Positions 38,785 through 47,217 of a DNA stretch of 64,000 bases are shown here, piece by piece (position 1 is the first letter of the stretch; each line of letters opens with the position of its first letter). Position numbers and translations under genes: made by a program. The notes under the pieces are model-generated. The model made no database searches. It saw only the letters and a program-made list of their open reading frames with translations, and had not been told where the DNA came from. Origin of the DNA: Hyphomicrobium nitrativorans NL23 (lineage in GTDB: Bacteria; Pseudomonadota; Alphaproteobacteria; Rhizobiales; Hyphomicrobiaceae); NCBI RefSeq assembly GCF_000503895.1, contig NC_022997.1, positions 1,384,501 to 1,448,500 on the forward strand. Direction: 5' to 3'.

Positions 38785-39120
38785 ACCGCCTGCCTGGCGC
38801 GTGAAACAAAAAATGAGCGGAGCGGGAGCTTGCTCCCGCTCCGCTCACACTTGCGCCCGTTTTCCAAAGTACGCGGACACTGAACGAGCGCTTGCGACCA
38901 AACAGTCGGCGACGCAATACTTACGACCGCTGCTTGACGCTTCCGTGAAGAAGAACGGCCGCGGCGGCCATTTCTTCCCGATCCTTTTCGATCTCCTGTG
39001 GATAAGATGTAAGGACGCCTCTGGGCCGGGCGGTTAGGCCTATTTTCTACGATTGGTTCTTAACCGCGTCCGGGTACCCCATTGACTGGGGTGCGTGCGA
39101 GTGGTGTTAGCTTGGCCCTT
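38785..39120. other. Gap between mtdB and pgsA
   Basis: No gene is supported. It holds the long perfect hairpin at 38815-38846 and then, closer to pgsA, an unremarkable sequence without a recognised promoter. Confidence 0.35.
38815..38846. terminator. Long perfect hairpin after mtdB
   Basis: GAGCGGAGCGGGAGC and its exact complement form a 15-bp stem around TT. The plus strand has no T tract after the stem, but the minus strand has TTTTTTG, so it would act as a canonical terminator only for leftward transcription. It could still mark the 3' end of mtdB mRNA. Confidence 0.6.
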
Positions 39121-39708
39121 ATGGATACGCCCGTTACCTCCCGACCGCCCGTGGCGACTGTGCCGAACGTGCTGACGTACGCGCGGATCGCGGCCGTGCC
39201 TGCGCTCGTCGCTTGCCTTTTCATGGGCACCGAGGGCGGGCGCTGGGCGGCGTTCTGGCTGTTCGCTGCGGCGGCCGCCACCGATTGGCTCGACGGGTAT
39301 CTCGCGCGCCGGCTGGAGCAGCAGTCCACGCTGGGGCGGATGCTCGATCCGATTGCGGACAAGCTGATCGTGGGCGCCGCGCTGATCATGCTGGTTCATG
39401 ACCGGACGCTCGACGGGTGGTCCATCTGGGCGGCCATCGTCATCCTGTGCCGCGAGATCCTCGTCTCGGGGCTGCGCGAGTTCCTGGCCGAGCTCAACGT
39501 CAAAATCCATGTGACCAACCTCGCCAAGTGGAAGACCGGGGTGCAAATGGTGGCGCTGGCCGCACTTATTGCGGGGCCCGCTGCCGACAAGATCGTTCCC
39601 GGGGTCTCGACGGCCGGGATGGTTCTGCTCTGGATCGCGGCAGGGCTTACGCTCTGGACCGGATATGACTATCTCAAGGCCGGTATCCGCCACGCCATGG
39701 AAGGATAA
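39121..39708 (+). CDS. pgsA: CDP-diacylglycerol--glycerol-3-phosphate 3-phosphatidyltransferase
   Basis: 195-residue inner-membrane enzyme of the CDP-alcohol phosphatidyltransferase family, making phosphatidylglycerol phosphate. The family signature DG-x2-AR-x8-G-x3-D-x3-D is present (DWLDGYLARR, then GRMLDPIAD near residues 57-80). Several hydrophobic segments follow. I chose the ATG at 39121. moaD starts 4 bp after the stop. Confidence 0.93.
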   Translation: MDTPVTSRPPVATVPNVLTYARIAAVPALVACLFMGTEGGRWAAFWLFAAAAATDWLDGYLARRLEQQSTLGRMLDPIADKLIVGAALIMLVHDRTLDGWSIWAAIVILCREILVSGLREFLAELNVKIHVTNLAKWKTGVQMVALAALIAGPAADKIVPGVSTAGMVLLWIAAGLTLWTGYDYLKAGIRHAMEG

Positions 39709-39712
39709 GGCG

Positions 39713-40024
39713 ATGTCCAGCACTACGATGACGAGCGGCGGCGCAATCGCGGCAGTCGCCGCCGAACAGCGCGTAACCGTGCGTTATTTCGCATGGGTGC
39801 GCGAGCGCGTCGGACGTTCCGAGGAGCAGGTGACGATCCCGCCGAGCGTTGCCACCGTGGGCGAGTTCGCCCGCTGGCTCGCCACGCGCGGCCCGGAATA
39901 TGCGGAAGCCTTCAAGCGCGCGGACGTGGTGCGCGCCGCGCTCGACCAGGTGCACGTCAAGCCCTCGGCGCCGCTTGCCGGTGCGCGTGAGGTTGCGTTC
40001 TTCCCGCCCGTCACCGGCGGGTGA
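39713..40024 (+). CDS. moaD: Molybdopterin synthase sulfur carrier subunit
   Basis: 103-residue ubiquitin-like small subunit of molybdopterin synthase. It ends in the diagnostic PPVTGG, whose last glycine carries the thiocarboxylate. The beta-grasp pattern (VTVRYFAWVRERVGRSEE near residues 25-42) is visible. It sits in an operon with pgsA upstream and moaE downstream. Confidence 0.9.
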   Translation: MSSTTMTSGGAIAAVAAEQRVTVRYFAWVRERVGRSEEQVTIPPSVATVGEFARWLATRGPEYAEAFKRADVVRAALDQVHVKPSAPLAGAREVAFFPPVTGG

Positions 40025-40041
40025 GGGAGGAGAGAGGCCCC

Positions 40042-40515
40042 GTGGCGGTCAGGGTTCAGCACGAGCCGTTCGATGCGGTAGCCGAGGTCGAGGCATTGAC
40101 GCGCGGGCGTATCGACGTCGGCGGCATCGTGACGTTTACCGGCCTCGTGCGCGGAGACGTGGACGGGCGTCCGCTTATCTCGCTCACGCTCGAACACTAT
40201 CCAGGGATGACGGAGGCCGAACTCGGCCGTATCGAAGTCGAAGCGCGTAAACGGTTCGACCTTGTCGATTGCGTCGTGGTGCACCGCGTGGGCGAACTCA
40301 CGCCCGGCGAGGGGATCGTGCTGGTGGTTGCGCTCTCGCGGCACAGGCAGGCGGCCTTCGAAGCGGCCGAATTCCTGATGGACTATCTCAAGACCCGCGC
40401 GCCGTTCTGGAAGAAGGAAACGTTTGCGGACGGTGCGGGAAATTGGGTCGATGCGCGCGATAGCGACAGCCGCGCCGAAGCGCGTTGGGGCGGGGAATCG
40501 GCAACACAAAAGTAA
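40042..40515 (+). CDS. moaE: Molybdopterin synthase catalytic subunit
   Basis: 157-residue large subunit of molybdopterin synthase, which with MoaD turns cyclic pyranopterin monophosphate into molybdopterin for molybdoenzymes such as formate dehydrogenase. Visible: VTFTGLVRGDVDG, LEHYPGMTE, VHRVGELTPGEGIVLV and KTRAPFWKKE with the conserved lysines. I chose the GTG at 40042, preceded by GGAGAGAGG; a GTG at 40021 overlapping the moaD stop would add 7 residues. Confidence 0.92.
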   Translation: MAVRVQHEPFDAVAEVEALTRGRIDVGGIVTFTGLVRGDVDGRPLISLTLEHYPGMTEAELGRIEVEARKRFDLVDCVVVHRVGELTPGEGIVLVVALSRHRQAAFEAAEFLMDYLKTRAPFWKKETFADGAGNWVDARDSDSRAEARWGGESATQK

Positions 40516-40731
40516 CCATAGTCGATTTGTCAGATCATTCTCATACTGCTTTGTATTTCCTTTCTTTTTTGGCCCCTCTCGCACAATTGACGAAACCCCG
40601 TTAGGTCTTTGTTAACCTTTCACATTTCATAACTTTGCCCTGATGGTGTCCCGTAAAAGGCCATCATCAGAAGGTTAGATTTTGACCGTCCCGCCAAAGG
40701 ACCGTGTTGCGTAGACGGGGGTCACACAACG

Positions 40732-42126
40732 ATGACGATAGGGTATTTGCGGCGCTTTGCGCTGCAACTCGGCTGTGCGCTCATGGCGCTCGCTTTCCCG
40801 CTCGCGGCCTCCGCGACGGGGGGTGGGGGTACGCCTGCCGCCATGCCGCTTCCGACCCAAAAATCCCTCCATCAGGCCAAGAGCGCCGGGACCACGGCGC
40901 GTGGCCTCACCACGGGTGCGCTGTCGGCTGCTGCAAAAGCGAAGCCCGGCGCCGATGCGGCGCTCGGCGGCGATGTCATGCGCACGCGGTTTTTGATCGG
41001 GCTGCCGCGTGAGACGGAATTCCAGGTTTTCTCGCTCGCCAATCCCAATCGCGTCATCGTCGACGTATCCGAGACGGCGCTGCAGCTTCCGCCGCAGCCG
41101 GACGAGAACATTGCGGTCGGGCTCGTCCGAAACTTCCGCGCCGGTCAATCGGGGCCGGGCAAATCGCGCGTTATCATCAAGGTGACGCGGCCCGTCATCG
41201 TCGAGAGCGCGAGTATCGTACCGTCGGCCGACGGCAAGGGCCATCGGCTCGCGCTCGACATCGTGCCGGTGACCGCGCCGGCGGCGGCTGCGAAGGCGAC
41301 GAAGAAAGCCATCGCGAAACCGTCGTTCTCCCTTGGCGCGGCGAGCGTCCAGCCGCCCCTCCCTGTTCCCGCGACGCGGCCCGATAGACTCGCGGAGCGT
41401 TCGTTCAAGCCGATCATCGTCATCGATCCCGGCCATGGCGGCCACGACTCGGGCGCAAAGAAGCATGGCGCGGTCGAGAAGGACGTGGTGCTGGCGTTCA
41501 GCCTGATGCTTCGCGACAAGCTTGAGGAGACGGGGCGCTACAAAGTCTTGATGACGCGCGACACGGACGTGTTCGTCGCGCTCGACGACCGGCGCCGTTT
41601 CGCCGAGCAGCACGGGGCCAACCTTTTCATCGCCGTTCACGCCGATTATGCGCAGCGGGCGGCGGCGCGGGGCGCCACGATCTACTCGTTGCGCGAGAAC
41701 GTGGCCAATTCGCTCAAGCGGTCCGCCAAGGGCAAGGTTTCGTCCAACGTGCTTTCGAAGGACGAGGTCGAGACGATGAACAAAGTCAGTGCCGACGGAG
41801 ACTTGGCGGCGGTGCGCAGCATCCTTGCGGACCTTGCGGGCCGCGAAGTGGGCGCTACGCAGGAGCGCACCAACGTCTTCACGCGTTCGGTCATCGAATA
41901 CATGGGCGCGAGCACGGAAATGCGCGCCAAGCCCGATCAGCAGGCGGCGTTCCGCGTGTTGCGTACGGCACAGTTCCCGTCCGTGCTGATCGAACTCGCT
42001 TACGTCACCAACAAGCAGGATGCGGCGCTGCTCAAGTCCGATTCCTGGCGCGATAAGGTCTCGGATTCGATCATGGACGCGATCGAGAACTACTTCTCGA
42101 ACCAGATCGCAAGGTTGCCGCTGTAG
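40732..42126 (+). CDS. N-acetylmuramoyl-L-alanine amidase with AMIN domain
   Basis: 464-residue exported zinc amidase that cleaves the lactyl-peptide bond of peptidoglycan, probably in daughter-cell separation (AmiC-like). A signal peptide (about residues 1-29) is followed by a linker, an AMIN domain (about 84-185: FLIGLPRETEFQVFSLANPNRVIVDV) that targets septal murein, and an Amidase_3 domain (about 222-460) with the zinc ligands in IVIDPGHGGHDSGA, IAVHADYA and the glutamate in VLIELAYVTN. The C-terminus ends at the domain boundary. A strong terminator follows at 42263. Confidence 0.94.
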   Translation: MTIGYLRRFALQLGCALMALAFPLAASATGGGGTPAAMPLPTQKSLHQAKSAGTTARGLTTGALSAAAKAKPGADAALGGDVMRTRFLIGLPRETEFQVFSLANPNRVIVDVSETALQLPPQPDENIAVGLVRNFRAGQSGPGKSRVIIKVTRPVIVESASIVPSADGKGHRLALDIVPVTAPAAAAKATKKAIAKPSFSLGAASVQPPLPVPATRPDRLAERSFKPIIVIDPGHGGHDSGAKKHGAVEKDVVLAFSLMLRDKLEETGRYKVLMTRDTDVFVALDDRRRFAEQHGANLFIAVHADYAQRAAARGATIYSLRENVANSLKRSAKGKVSSNVLSKDEVETMNKVSADGDLAAVRSILADLAGREVGATQERTNVFTRSVIEYMGASTEMRAKPDQQAAFRVLRTAQFPSVLIELAYVTNKQDAALLKSDSWRDKVSDSIMDAIENYFSNQIARLPL

Positions 42127-42169
42127 TTTTCGCTCACGCGCCGTACCGCGCGCCAAGAGGCGCGCTGGC

Positions 42170-42216
42170 GCTCCGCGGGGGCGCGACACTTGCCGCGGGT
42201 CGCCTTGCTCCCGGGC
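42170..42216. repeat. Dispersed 47-bp repeat, copy 1
   Basis: A GC-rich segment just past the amidase gene matches 62112-62158 at 41 of 47 positions; both contain GGGTCGCCTTGCTCCCG. A TTTTCGCT-x-ACGC motif also precedes each copy. It looks like an intergenic family of this genome. Confidence 0.6.
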
Positions 42217-42262
42217 GCCTGCGGCGCCGTAGAGATGCCGCTTTCCAGTTGCTCGAAAACAT

Positions 42263-42290
42263 AAAGGCCGGTCCTGTGGGACCGGCCTTT
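42263..42290 (+). terminator. Rho-independent terminator of the amidase gene
   Basis: AAAGGCCGGTCC and GGACCGGCCTTT form a 12-bp stem around TGTG, followed by GTTTGT. The A tract on the 5' side also allows use in the other direction. Confidence 0.88.
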
Positions 42291-42920
42291 GTTTGTGTGG
42301 CCGGCTTCCGGGTCGCACACCCTGCCGGCACCGTCTCAGTTAGAGTGTACTTGGAGGATGCTTGGTTTTGAGGCGCCAGAGAAAAACGAATTTCCAGTCG
42401 ATTTCGTGCCGAAGCTCATGGATATGAGCGGTGCTCTCCGAACAGGACGCGTCGATTGACAACTGACGAAGCTGCTTCAGCATGGTGCACTCCATCTTCG
42501 AGTTGGGGCCGCGTCCGAGCTCTGGAGACGTGCTCCCCGACAACCGCGACACACATCACCTGCTGCCTGGGTTGGCGGCACGAGACGACGACGGTGCTGA
42601 CGGGGACGGAGCGGATGCGGCGATCCTGGACGGATGTGGGTGCAATGCGGGCCCGTAGAACGCTCCCTCTGGCTGCTCCGTCCGGGGCTGCCACGCGTTC
42701 TGCCGGGCTCGATGACCAGCTCGGTCGTATTGGCTCAGAGGATCTCAAGGACTCCTGTCCCAAGGCTCTGACGCACGCACCCTATGCAGACGATAATTAG
42801 GCCGAGGCCGCAGGTATCGTCCGGCGAGGTGAAATTTTCCCCACGGCGCAAAGATTACGCGATTCGATGACATTGATGTGTTGGCCGCCCTAACTATCGA
42901 GGCGGCGTGGCCCGCGCGAC
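42291..42920. other. Gap without a recognised gene
   Basis: No convincing gene, RNA or repeat is seen. Short open frames on both strands overlap each other and lack ribosome binding sites and recognisable domains. Confidence 0.35.
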
Positions 42921-43547
42921 TCACTCCGCAGGTTGCGGCTCGCTCTCAGGCGCATCGCCGCAGGACGCAAACAGCGATGTGATGCAGGTCCAGGTATTTG
43001 AGGCGGCCTGGCCGATCGCGCTGCCCGCTTTGCCGATGCCCTCGCCCGCCTTTTTCGCGGAGCCGCCGATGGCTTCACCGGCCTTCTCCAGCCCTTCCTT
43101 GGACGAGCGTACGGTTTGCCCGGCCAGTTCTTCCACGGTGCGGGGGACCTTCGATGTGGGCTCCGCAGGGGCCTTCGCCGTATCCGCTTCGCCTTCAGGA
43201 CCCGAAAGGGTGTCTTGAGGCGACTGTGGATCGGGATAAGGCGCGGCGTGGTCGGGATGGGCCGGGCCATCCAATTGCGGCTTCACGAGCGCTGTCAGCC
43301 CAGGGCATGGGAAGGGAGCGCCGCGGGACACCGCGCATCGCTCGTGCTTGCCCTGTCTGGCCATCTCGGAAATGCAATAGATCGATGCGCGCGGGTCCTT
43401 GCCGGGGCCTTCAGCCTGCCCGTCGATGACGCAGCGGTAGAGCGCCGGGGGGCCCTCGCACGTGACGCAATACTCGGCGGCGCCGACGGCCGCAGACAGC
43501 CCCACGGTGAGGCACACTCCAGTGAGGATCGGTATGTATTTCTGCAT
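42921..43547 (-). CDS. Exported cysteine-containing hypothetical protein
   Basis: 208-residue protein with a signal peptide (about residues 1-23, MQKYIPILTGVCLTVGLSAA). Six or so cysteines in the first 90 mature residues (YCVTCEGP, YRCVIDG, YCISEM, ERCAV, FPCPG) suggest disulfides in the periplasm. The C-terminal third is a repetitive K/A/G/E helix (GLEKAGEAIGGSAKKAGEG) that resembles an amphipathic segment, ending in a final Cys pair region. GAGGGG lies about 6 bases before the ATG at 43547. No named family. Confidence 0.7.
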   Translation of the reverse strand: MQKYIPILTGVCLTVGLSAAVGAAEYCVTCEGPPALYRCVIDGQAEGPGKDPRASIYCISEMARQGKHERCAVSRGAPFPCPGLTALVKPQLDGPAHPDHAAPYPDPQSPQDTLSGPEGEADTAKAPAEPTSKVPRTVEELAGQTVRSSKEGLEKAGEAIGGSAKKAGEGIGKAGSAIGQAASNTWTCITSLFASCGDAPESEPQPAE

Positions 43548-43639
43548 GACGCCCCTCTGGCGCGAAGACGACGCCCTCTCCAGGCGAGGCACAGGCTCTG
43601 CCACCACTTAAAGCCGTTCCGATTTTGGTGGAATCGCGG

Positions 43640-43720
43640 AGCGGCTCTAAGCTTTTGTCTGGTCGTGCTTCTTATCGGAAAACCGTTTCCCACTTTTCCC
43701 GGAAGCACTCTAGCACAGGG
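43640..43720. repeat. Rhizobiales-type intergenic repeat
   Basis: The segment contains ATCGGAAAACCGTTTCCCAC, then TTTTCCCGGAAGCACTCTAG. Sequences of this form (GATCGGAAAACCG...TTTTCCGGA...CTCTAG) recur in many Rhizobiales intergenic regions (from memory). Only one copy is seen in the window. Confidence 0.45.
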
Positions 43721-43838
43721 CTTGTGGCAAACCAATGAAGCGGTCGGCGCGTCCCCACCGCAGGCTTCGGTTCGTTCCCATGTGCGGTGTGCTTGCAAAC
43801 GGCGGAACCCACCTCTATACGGGTGCTCGCACCGATCC

Positions 43839-43929
43839 GGAGACGTGGCCGAGAGGCTGAAGGCGGCGGTTTGCTAAATCGTTATACCCCTAAAGGGTAT
43901 CAGGGGTTCGAATCCCCTCGTCTCCGCCA
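43839..43929 (+). tRNA. tRNA-Ser (anticodon GCU)
   Basis: 91 bases fold as a class II tRNA: acceptor GGAGACG pairing with CGTCTCC, a D arm with GCCGAGAGGCTGAAGGC, anticodon loop TTGCTAA giving GCU, a long variable arm ATACCCCTAAAGGGTAT, and T arm AGGGGTTCGAATCCCCT. CCA is encoded. Its last 19 bases are the left attachment site of the integrative element. Confidence 0.95.
43911..43929 (+). repeat. attL, 3' end of tRNA-Ser
   Basis: AATCCCCTCGTCTCCGCCA is repeated exactly at 62065-62083. The tRNA stays whole on this side, the usual outcome of tRNA-targeted integration. Confidence 0.88.
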
Positions 43930-44162
43930 ACTGTTACCCCTTTAACGTATTGATTTTATTTGATTTTTGTCGAGATTTGCTCGTCCACCCCGTACCATAG
44001 TACCCATTCAGGGGTAACGGATTGCGCAACAAGTAGCCCCTCCGCTTCCGCCGTTCAGGCGGCGTCGATGACGAGCTACCTACCCACCTCAGCATCCGTT
44101 CCAGTCGTGTCGGCGCGCTCTACGGGCGGCCGTCTGGTGTTCCTTGGAAGGGAGTGATTGCT

Positions 44163-44579
44163 ATGAGCAAGGCAAAGACGATTGGTGGCCGCAAACAGAA
44201 GTTCGATAATGGCATCGCCGATCGGGTCGAGGCCGACTTGAATGTTTTGGCTTCGGTCGATAGCGCTCAGCGAGTTGTGAGCGGCATGGCGTGTTTCGCC
44301 ACTCAGACTGTGGGGCCCCACAAATGGACGCATCTGATCCACGTTCCGACTGGCCGGAGTGTTTACCTGTTCGAGACCCGCGAGCTTGCGCAGAAGGCGG
44401 CTGGTGTATTGGCGGAGATGGATGATTGGTCAGAGGGTATTCCGAGTGATTTGGACCGGATAATGCACGGCATCCTTGATGCTGGTTTCTATCCGTCAGG
44501 TGCTTTTGACGGCTCAGGGAGCCATGTTTGGTCGTGGTATCGCCGTGCGGCGACAACGGGGCGGAGCGAGGCGGCGTAG
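44163..44579 (+). CDS. Small hypothetical protein next to attL
   Basis: 138-residue soluble protein, beginning MSKAKTIGGRKQKFD, with a GAAGGGAG site about 9 bases upstream. It contains a T-G-R-S-V-Y-L-F-E-T segment and a C-terminal W-rich stretch (SGSHVWSWYRRAA). Codon use is less GC-biased than in the chromosome. No named family is recognised. It lies between the tRNA and the integrase. Confidence 0.65.
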   Translation: MSKAKTIGGRKQKFDNGIADRVEADLNVLASVDSAQRVVSGMACFATQTVGPHKWTHLIHVPTGRSVYLFETRELAQKAAGVLAEMDDWSEGIPSDLDRIMHGILDAGFYPSGAFDGSGSHVWSWYRRAATTGRSEAA

Positions 44580-44642
44580 TAACTGTCGAATGTAGGGGAG
44601 CGGCGCTCGGCGCCCTCCCTATGGTGCGTCGGGGGGGCGTGA

Positions 44643-45962
44643 ATGGGCAAAATCAATCCGCACAAGCGCAAGGGATACTGGCACCTTGTCAGGCGTGTCC
44701 CGGCTGCTATGCGCCACCTCGACGCTCGATCATTCGTCCGGATCACGACGGGCATCAAGATCGTTGACGACCCGCGCGGCGCTCGCGCCCGCCTCGTCGT
44801 TGCCGACCTCAACGCGCAGCTCGAACAGGACTGGGCCGACCTTGTCGCCGGGCGACAGCCGGGCCACGCGCGCAGGTACGATCAGGCGCGCGCCAAAGCG
44901 GCGGCCTACGGCGTCCAATACGCCCCGGCCGCCGACATAGCACTTGAGCCGCTTGCCGAGCTGCTACGGCGGCTCGCGGCGCTTGCGCGCGGCAACGACG
45001 GCGGTTCCGATCCGAAGGCTGTGGAGGCCGTTCTGGGCGGCATTGGGCCGCCCCCGCTTAAGCTGTCGGGGTTGGTCGATGCGTTCGAAAGCGAGCAGGC
45101 AACGGCGCTGAACGCACTGTCGCCCGATCAGCGCCGGAAGGCGCGCAACCCGAAGGTCCGGGCCGTGACCAACCTCATCGCCGTAATCGGTGACAAGACC
45201 CTGACCGATCTGTCGCGCGCCGACGCGCTCGCCTTCCGCGATCATTGGAAGGATCGCGTCCTCGAAGGTGAGGTCGAGATCGGAACGGCGAACAAGGACT
45301 TCGGCCACGTCGCGAAGATGCTGCGTACAATCGAAGACGCGCGGCGGCTCGGCATATCCCTCGAAGCCTTCGCGAAGCTAAGGCTCGAAGGCGAGGAACA
45401 GGGCCAGCGAACGGCTTTCGATCCTGACTTCGTGCAGAAGGTCATCCTCAAGGACGGCGCGCTCGACGGGCTCAACGACGAAGCTAGGCGCGTCGTGTAC
45501 GTCGTCGCCGATACTGGGCTGCGGTTGTCGGAGGTCGTGAACCTCTTGCCGAACCATATCCACCTCGACGCGGAAGTCCCGCATGTGGAGATCGTCGCCG
45601 AAGGACGGAAGCTGAAGACGCGCCATTCGGCGCGGAAGATGCCGCTGGTGGGCTGTGCGCTGGCGGCGATGCGGCTTCAGCCGAAAGGGTTTCCGCGATA
45701 CCGCGACAACGCCTCGTCGCTATCCGCGCTCGTGAACAAGGCGATGGACGCTCGCGAGATGCGGCCGACGCCACGGCACTCGCTCTATTCCCTGCGCCAC
45801 ACGTTCGAGGATCGCCTCACGGCGCTCGATCCGCCGGACAAGATTATCGCGGTGTTGATGGGTCACAAACACCAGCGGCCGAAGTATGGATCGGGTCCGA
45901 GCCTTGAGCACCTGAAGGGATGGCTCGACCGGATCGCGTTCACGCCGCCACGAACAATCTGA
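44643..45962 (+). CDS. int: Tyrosine site-specific recombinase (phage integrase)
   Basis: 439-residue integrase of the tyrosine recombinase family, expected to integrate and (with an excisionase) excise the element at the tRNA-Ser site. An N-terminal arm-binding region and a core-binding helical domain (about 140-240) precede the catalytic domain. Active-site residues: Arg in DTGLRLSEV near residue 300, Arg and His in YSLRHTFED near 382, His in MGHKHQ near 402, and the nucleophilic Tyr probably in RPKYGSG near 410. The usual first His of HxLRH is Tyr here, a variant seen in other phage integrases. Its place 0.7 kb from attL fits its role. Confidence 0.92.
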   Translation: MGKINPHKRKGYWHLVRRVPAAMRHLDARSFVRITTGIKIVDDPRGARARLVVADLNAQLEQDWADLVAGRQPGHARRYDQARAKAAAYGVQYAPAADIALEPLAELLRRLAALARGNDGGSDPKAVEAVLGGIGPPPLKLSGLVDAFESEQATALNALSPDQRRKARNPKVRAVTNLIAVIGDKTLTDLSRADALAFRDHWKDRVLEGEVEIGTANKDFGHVAKMLRTIEDARRLGISLEAFAKLRLEGEEQGQRTAFDPDFVQKVILKDGALDGLNDEARRVVYVVADTGLRLSEVVNLLPNHIHLDAEVPHVEIVAEGRKLKTRHSARKMPLVGCALAAMRLQPKGFPRYRDNASSLSALVNKAMDAREMRPTPRHSLYSLRHTFEDRLTALDPPDKIIAVLMGHKHQRPKYGSGPSLEHLKGWLDRIAFTPPRTI

Positions 45963-45976
45963 CGGAGATGGGAACG

Positions 45977-46252
45977 ATGAAATATGTAGGACTTCTCGAC
46001 GGTAGCGGCGACGTGTGGGGCGTAATGATCCCCGACGCGCCCGGTGTTCACGGCGGCGGCGCTACGCCGGAGGAGGCTATCGCGGACGCGACGAGCGCCT
46101 TGAGTGAAGTCGCAGCGATGATGGCTGCTGAAGGAAGCCCGATCGCAAACCCACGCCCGCTACCGATAGTTCTGGCCGATCAGAGTGTCATTGACCATGT
46201 CGCCTTCTGTGGCGCGACAACGGTCATGATCCCGCTTCTTTCGGACGCGTAG
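45977..46252 (+). CDS. HicB-like antitoxin domain protein
   Basis: 91-residue protein of the HicB type: a beta-rich partial RNase H-like fold with V-W-G-V-M-I-P-D-A-P-G-V-H-G-G-G-A-T-P-E-E-A (residues about 13-34), then SALSEVAAMMAAEG. HicB usually neutralises the HicA mRNA interferase, but no HicA-like gene of about 60 residues is seen on either side. It begins 15 bp after the integrase stop. It lacks an obvious C-terminal DNA-binding tail. Confidence 0.75.
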   Translation: MKYVGLLDGSGDVWGVMIPDAPGVHGGGATPEEAIADATSALSEVAAMMAAEGSPIANPRPLPIVLADQSVIDHVAFCGATTVMIPLLSDA

Positions 46253-46283
46253 CTGACGCGTTCACCCGCCTTGGCTGCCTCGA

Positions 46284-46418
46284 TCACCCTCGTGGGACGA
46301 GCGCGCTGGTCTTGCCGTTGCCGTTCTTGCCGGTGATCTGCACCACGGCGCCGGTCGGCTCGATCTCTACGGCGACGAGGCGCTTGATGTTCTCGGCAGT
46401 CAGTCCGATGATTTTCAT
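46284..46418 (-). pseudogene. AAA ATPase N-terminal fragment
   Basis: 44 residues beginning MKIIGLTAENIKRL and reaching a Walker A motif, GKNGNGKTS, then stopping a few residues later. The pattern (start, short strand, VEIEPTGAVVQITG, P-loop) is that of RecF/SbcC-like phage ATPases, which are several hundred residues long; everything after the P-loop is missing. The start overlaps the stop of the upstream ParB-like frame. Confidence 0.7.
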
Positions 46419-47217
46419 TGTCCGTCTCCGTTCAAAAATTGCGCGATGGCTTCGGCGTTGCTCTTGACGAACTGCCTCCGCCCCTTTTCGCCGCAACCGT
46501 TCCATGCGGATTGAAGCGCTGCGGCGTCCTGATCGGCTTGACGCTCGCTTGCGCGCCGTGTTTGCGGCTTCGGCGCCGTGCGTTGCTCAAGGGCAGCGAC
46601 CTGCGCGGCGGGGCTTGTCTTCTTCGCCGCCGTGAGCAACGCCTCCTGATTGTCATCGAGCTTCAGCTTTCGGGCCTCGGCTTTTGCCTCGGGAGAGAGC
46701 TTCGCGATCTTGACAGAGCGGCGTAGGTCGGTCGGGGGAACGCCAAGTTCGCGGGCAGCTTGATTGATGCCGCCGGTCTTCCCGCGTCCACCCTTCCCGG
46801 AAACCGCGCCAACTTGGCGGGGTTTGTCTGCGCGCTTGGTCTCCTCAATCTGCCGAACTTCGGCCGATTGAGCATCACGCTTCCGCGCCCCGATGATCTC
46901 CACCCACGCCGCCTGAAGCTCACTGCGTTCGAGCGCCGTGATCTCCCGCCTGTGCAGGTTTTCGGCGATCTCTGCGAGCTTTGCGATGGGCGCCGCGTCC
47001 TCCTGCTCGTCGAGCTGGGGAAGTTCGATTACGTCGATCGTTTCCCATCCAAGCTCGATCGCGGCCTGAAGCCGGTTCCGGCTTGCAACGAGAAAAGGCC
47101 CCCATCACGGCGCCTTTCCAGGTCATGAATGAAATCGGGAAGCGATCCTTTCGAGGTCAACCCGGACGGAAGGCGCGGCCCCGACCACATCGCCGTCGTC
47201 GGCGTGGCTCTTCTCAA
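46415..47217 (-). pseudogene. ParB-like protein, frameshifted
   Basis: The 3' part (46415-46903, about 162 residues) is open from a GTG and holds the HTH region (INQAARELGVPPTDLRRSVK) and a K/A/Q-rich tail. Upstream in the same frame, FLVASRNRLQAAIELGWETI and LAEIAENLHRREIT match the ParB core (boxes binding or hydrolysing CTP in the family), but no start codon precedes them. The continuing N-terminal part (LPDFIHDLERRRDGG) is in another frame, with the break at a run of five G on the coding strand near 47092. A single-base deletion or a sequencing error would explain it. Confidence 0.65.

Noticed and set aside
40516-40731. Candidate riboswitch upstream of the amidase gene
   Set aside because: The gap is AT- and T-rich but no conserved riboswitch core was recognised; it is more likely a promoter region.
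42340-42800. Overlapping short frames on both strands
   Set aside because: Neither has a ribosome binding site, domain or natural composition; they overlap each other fully.
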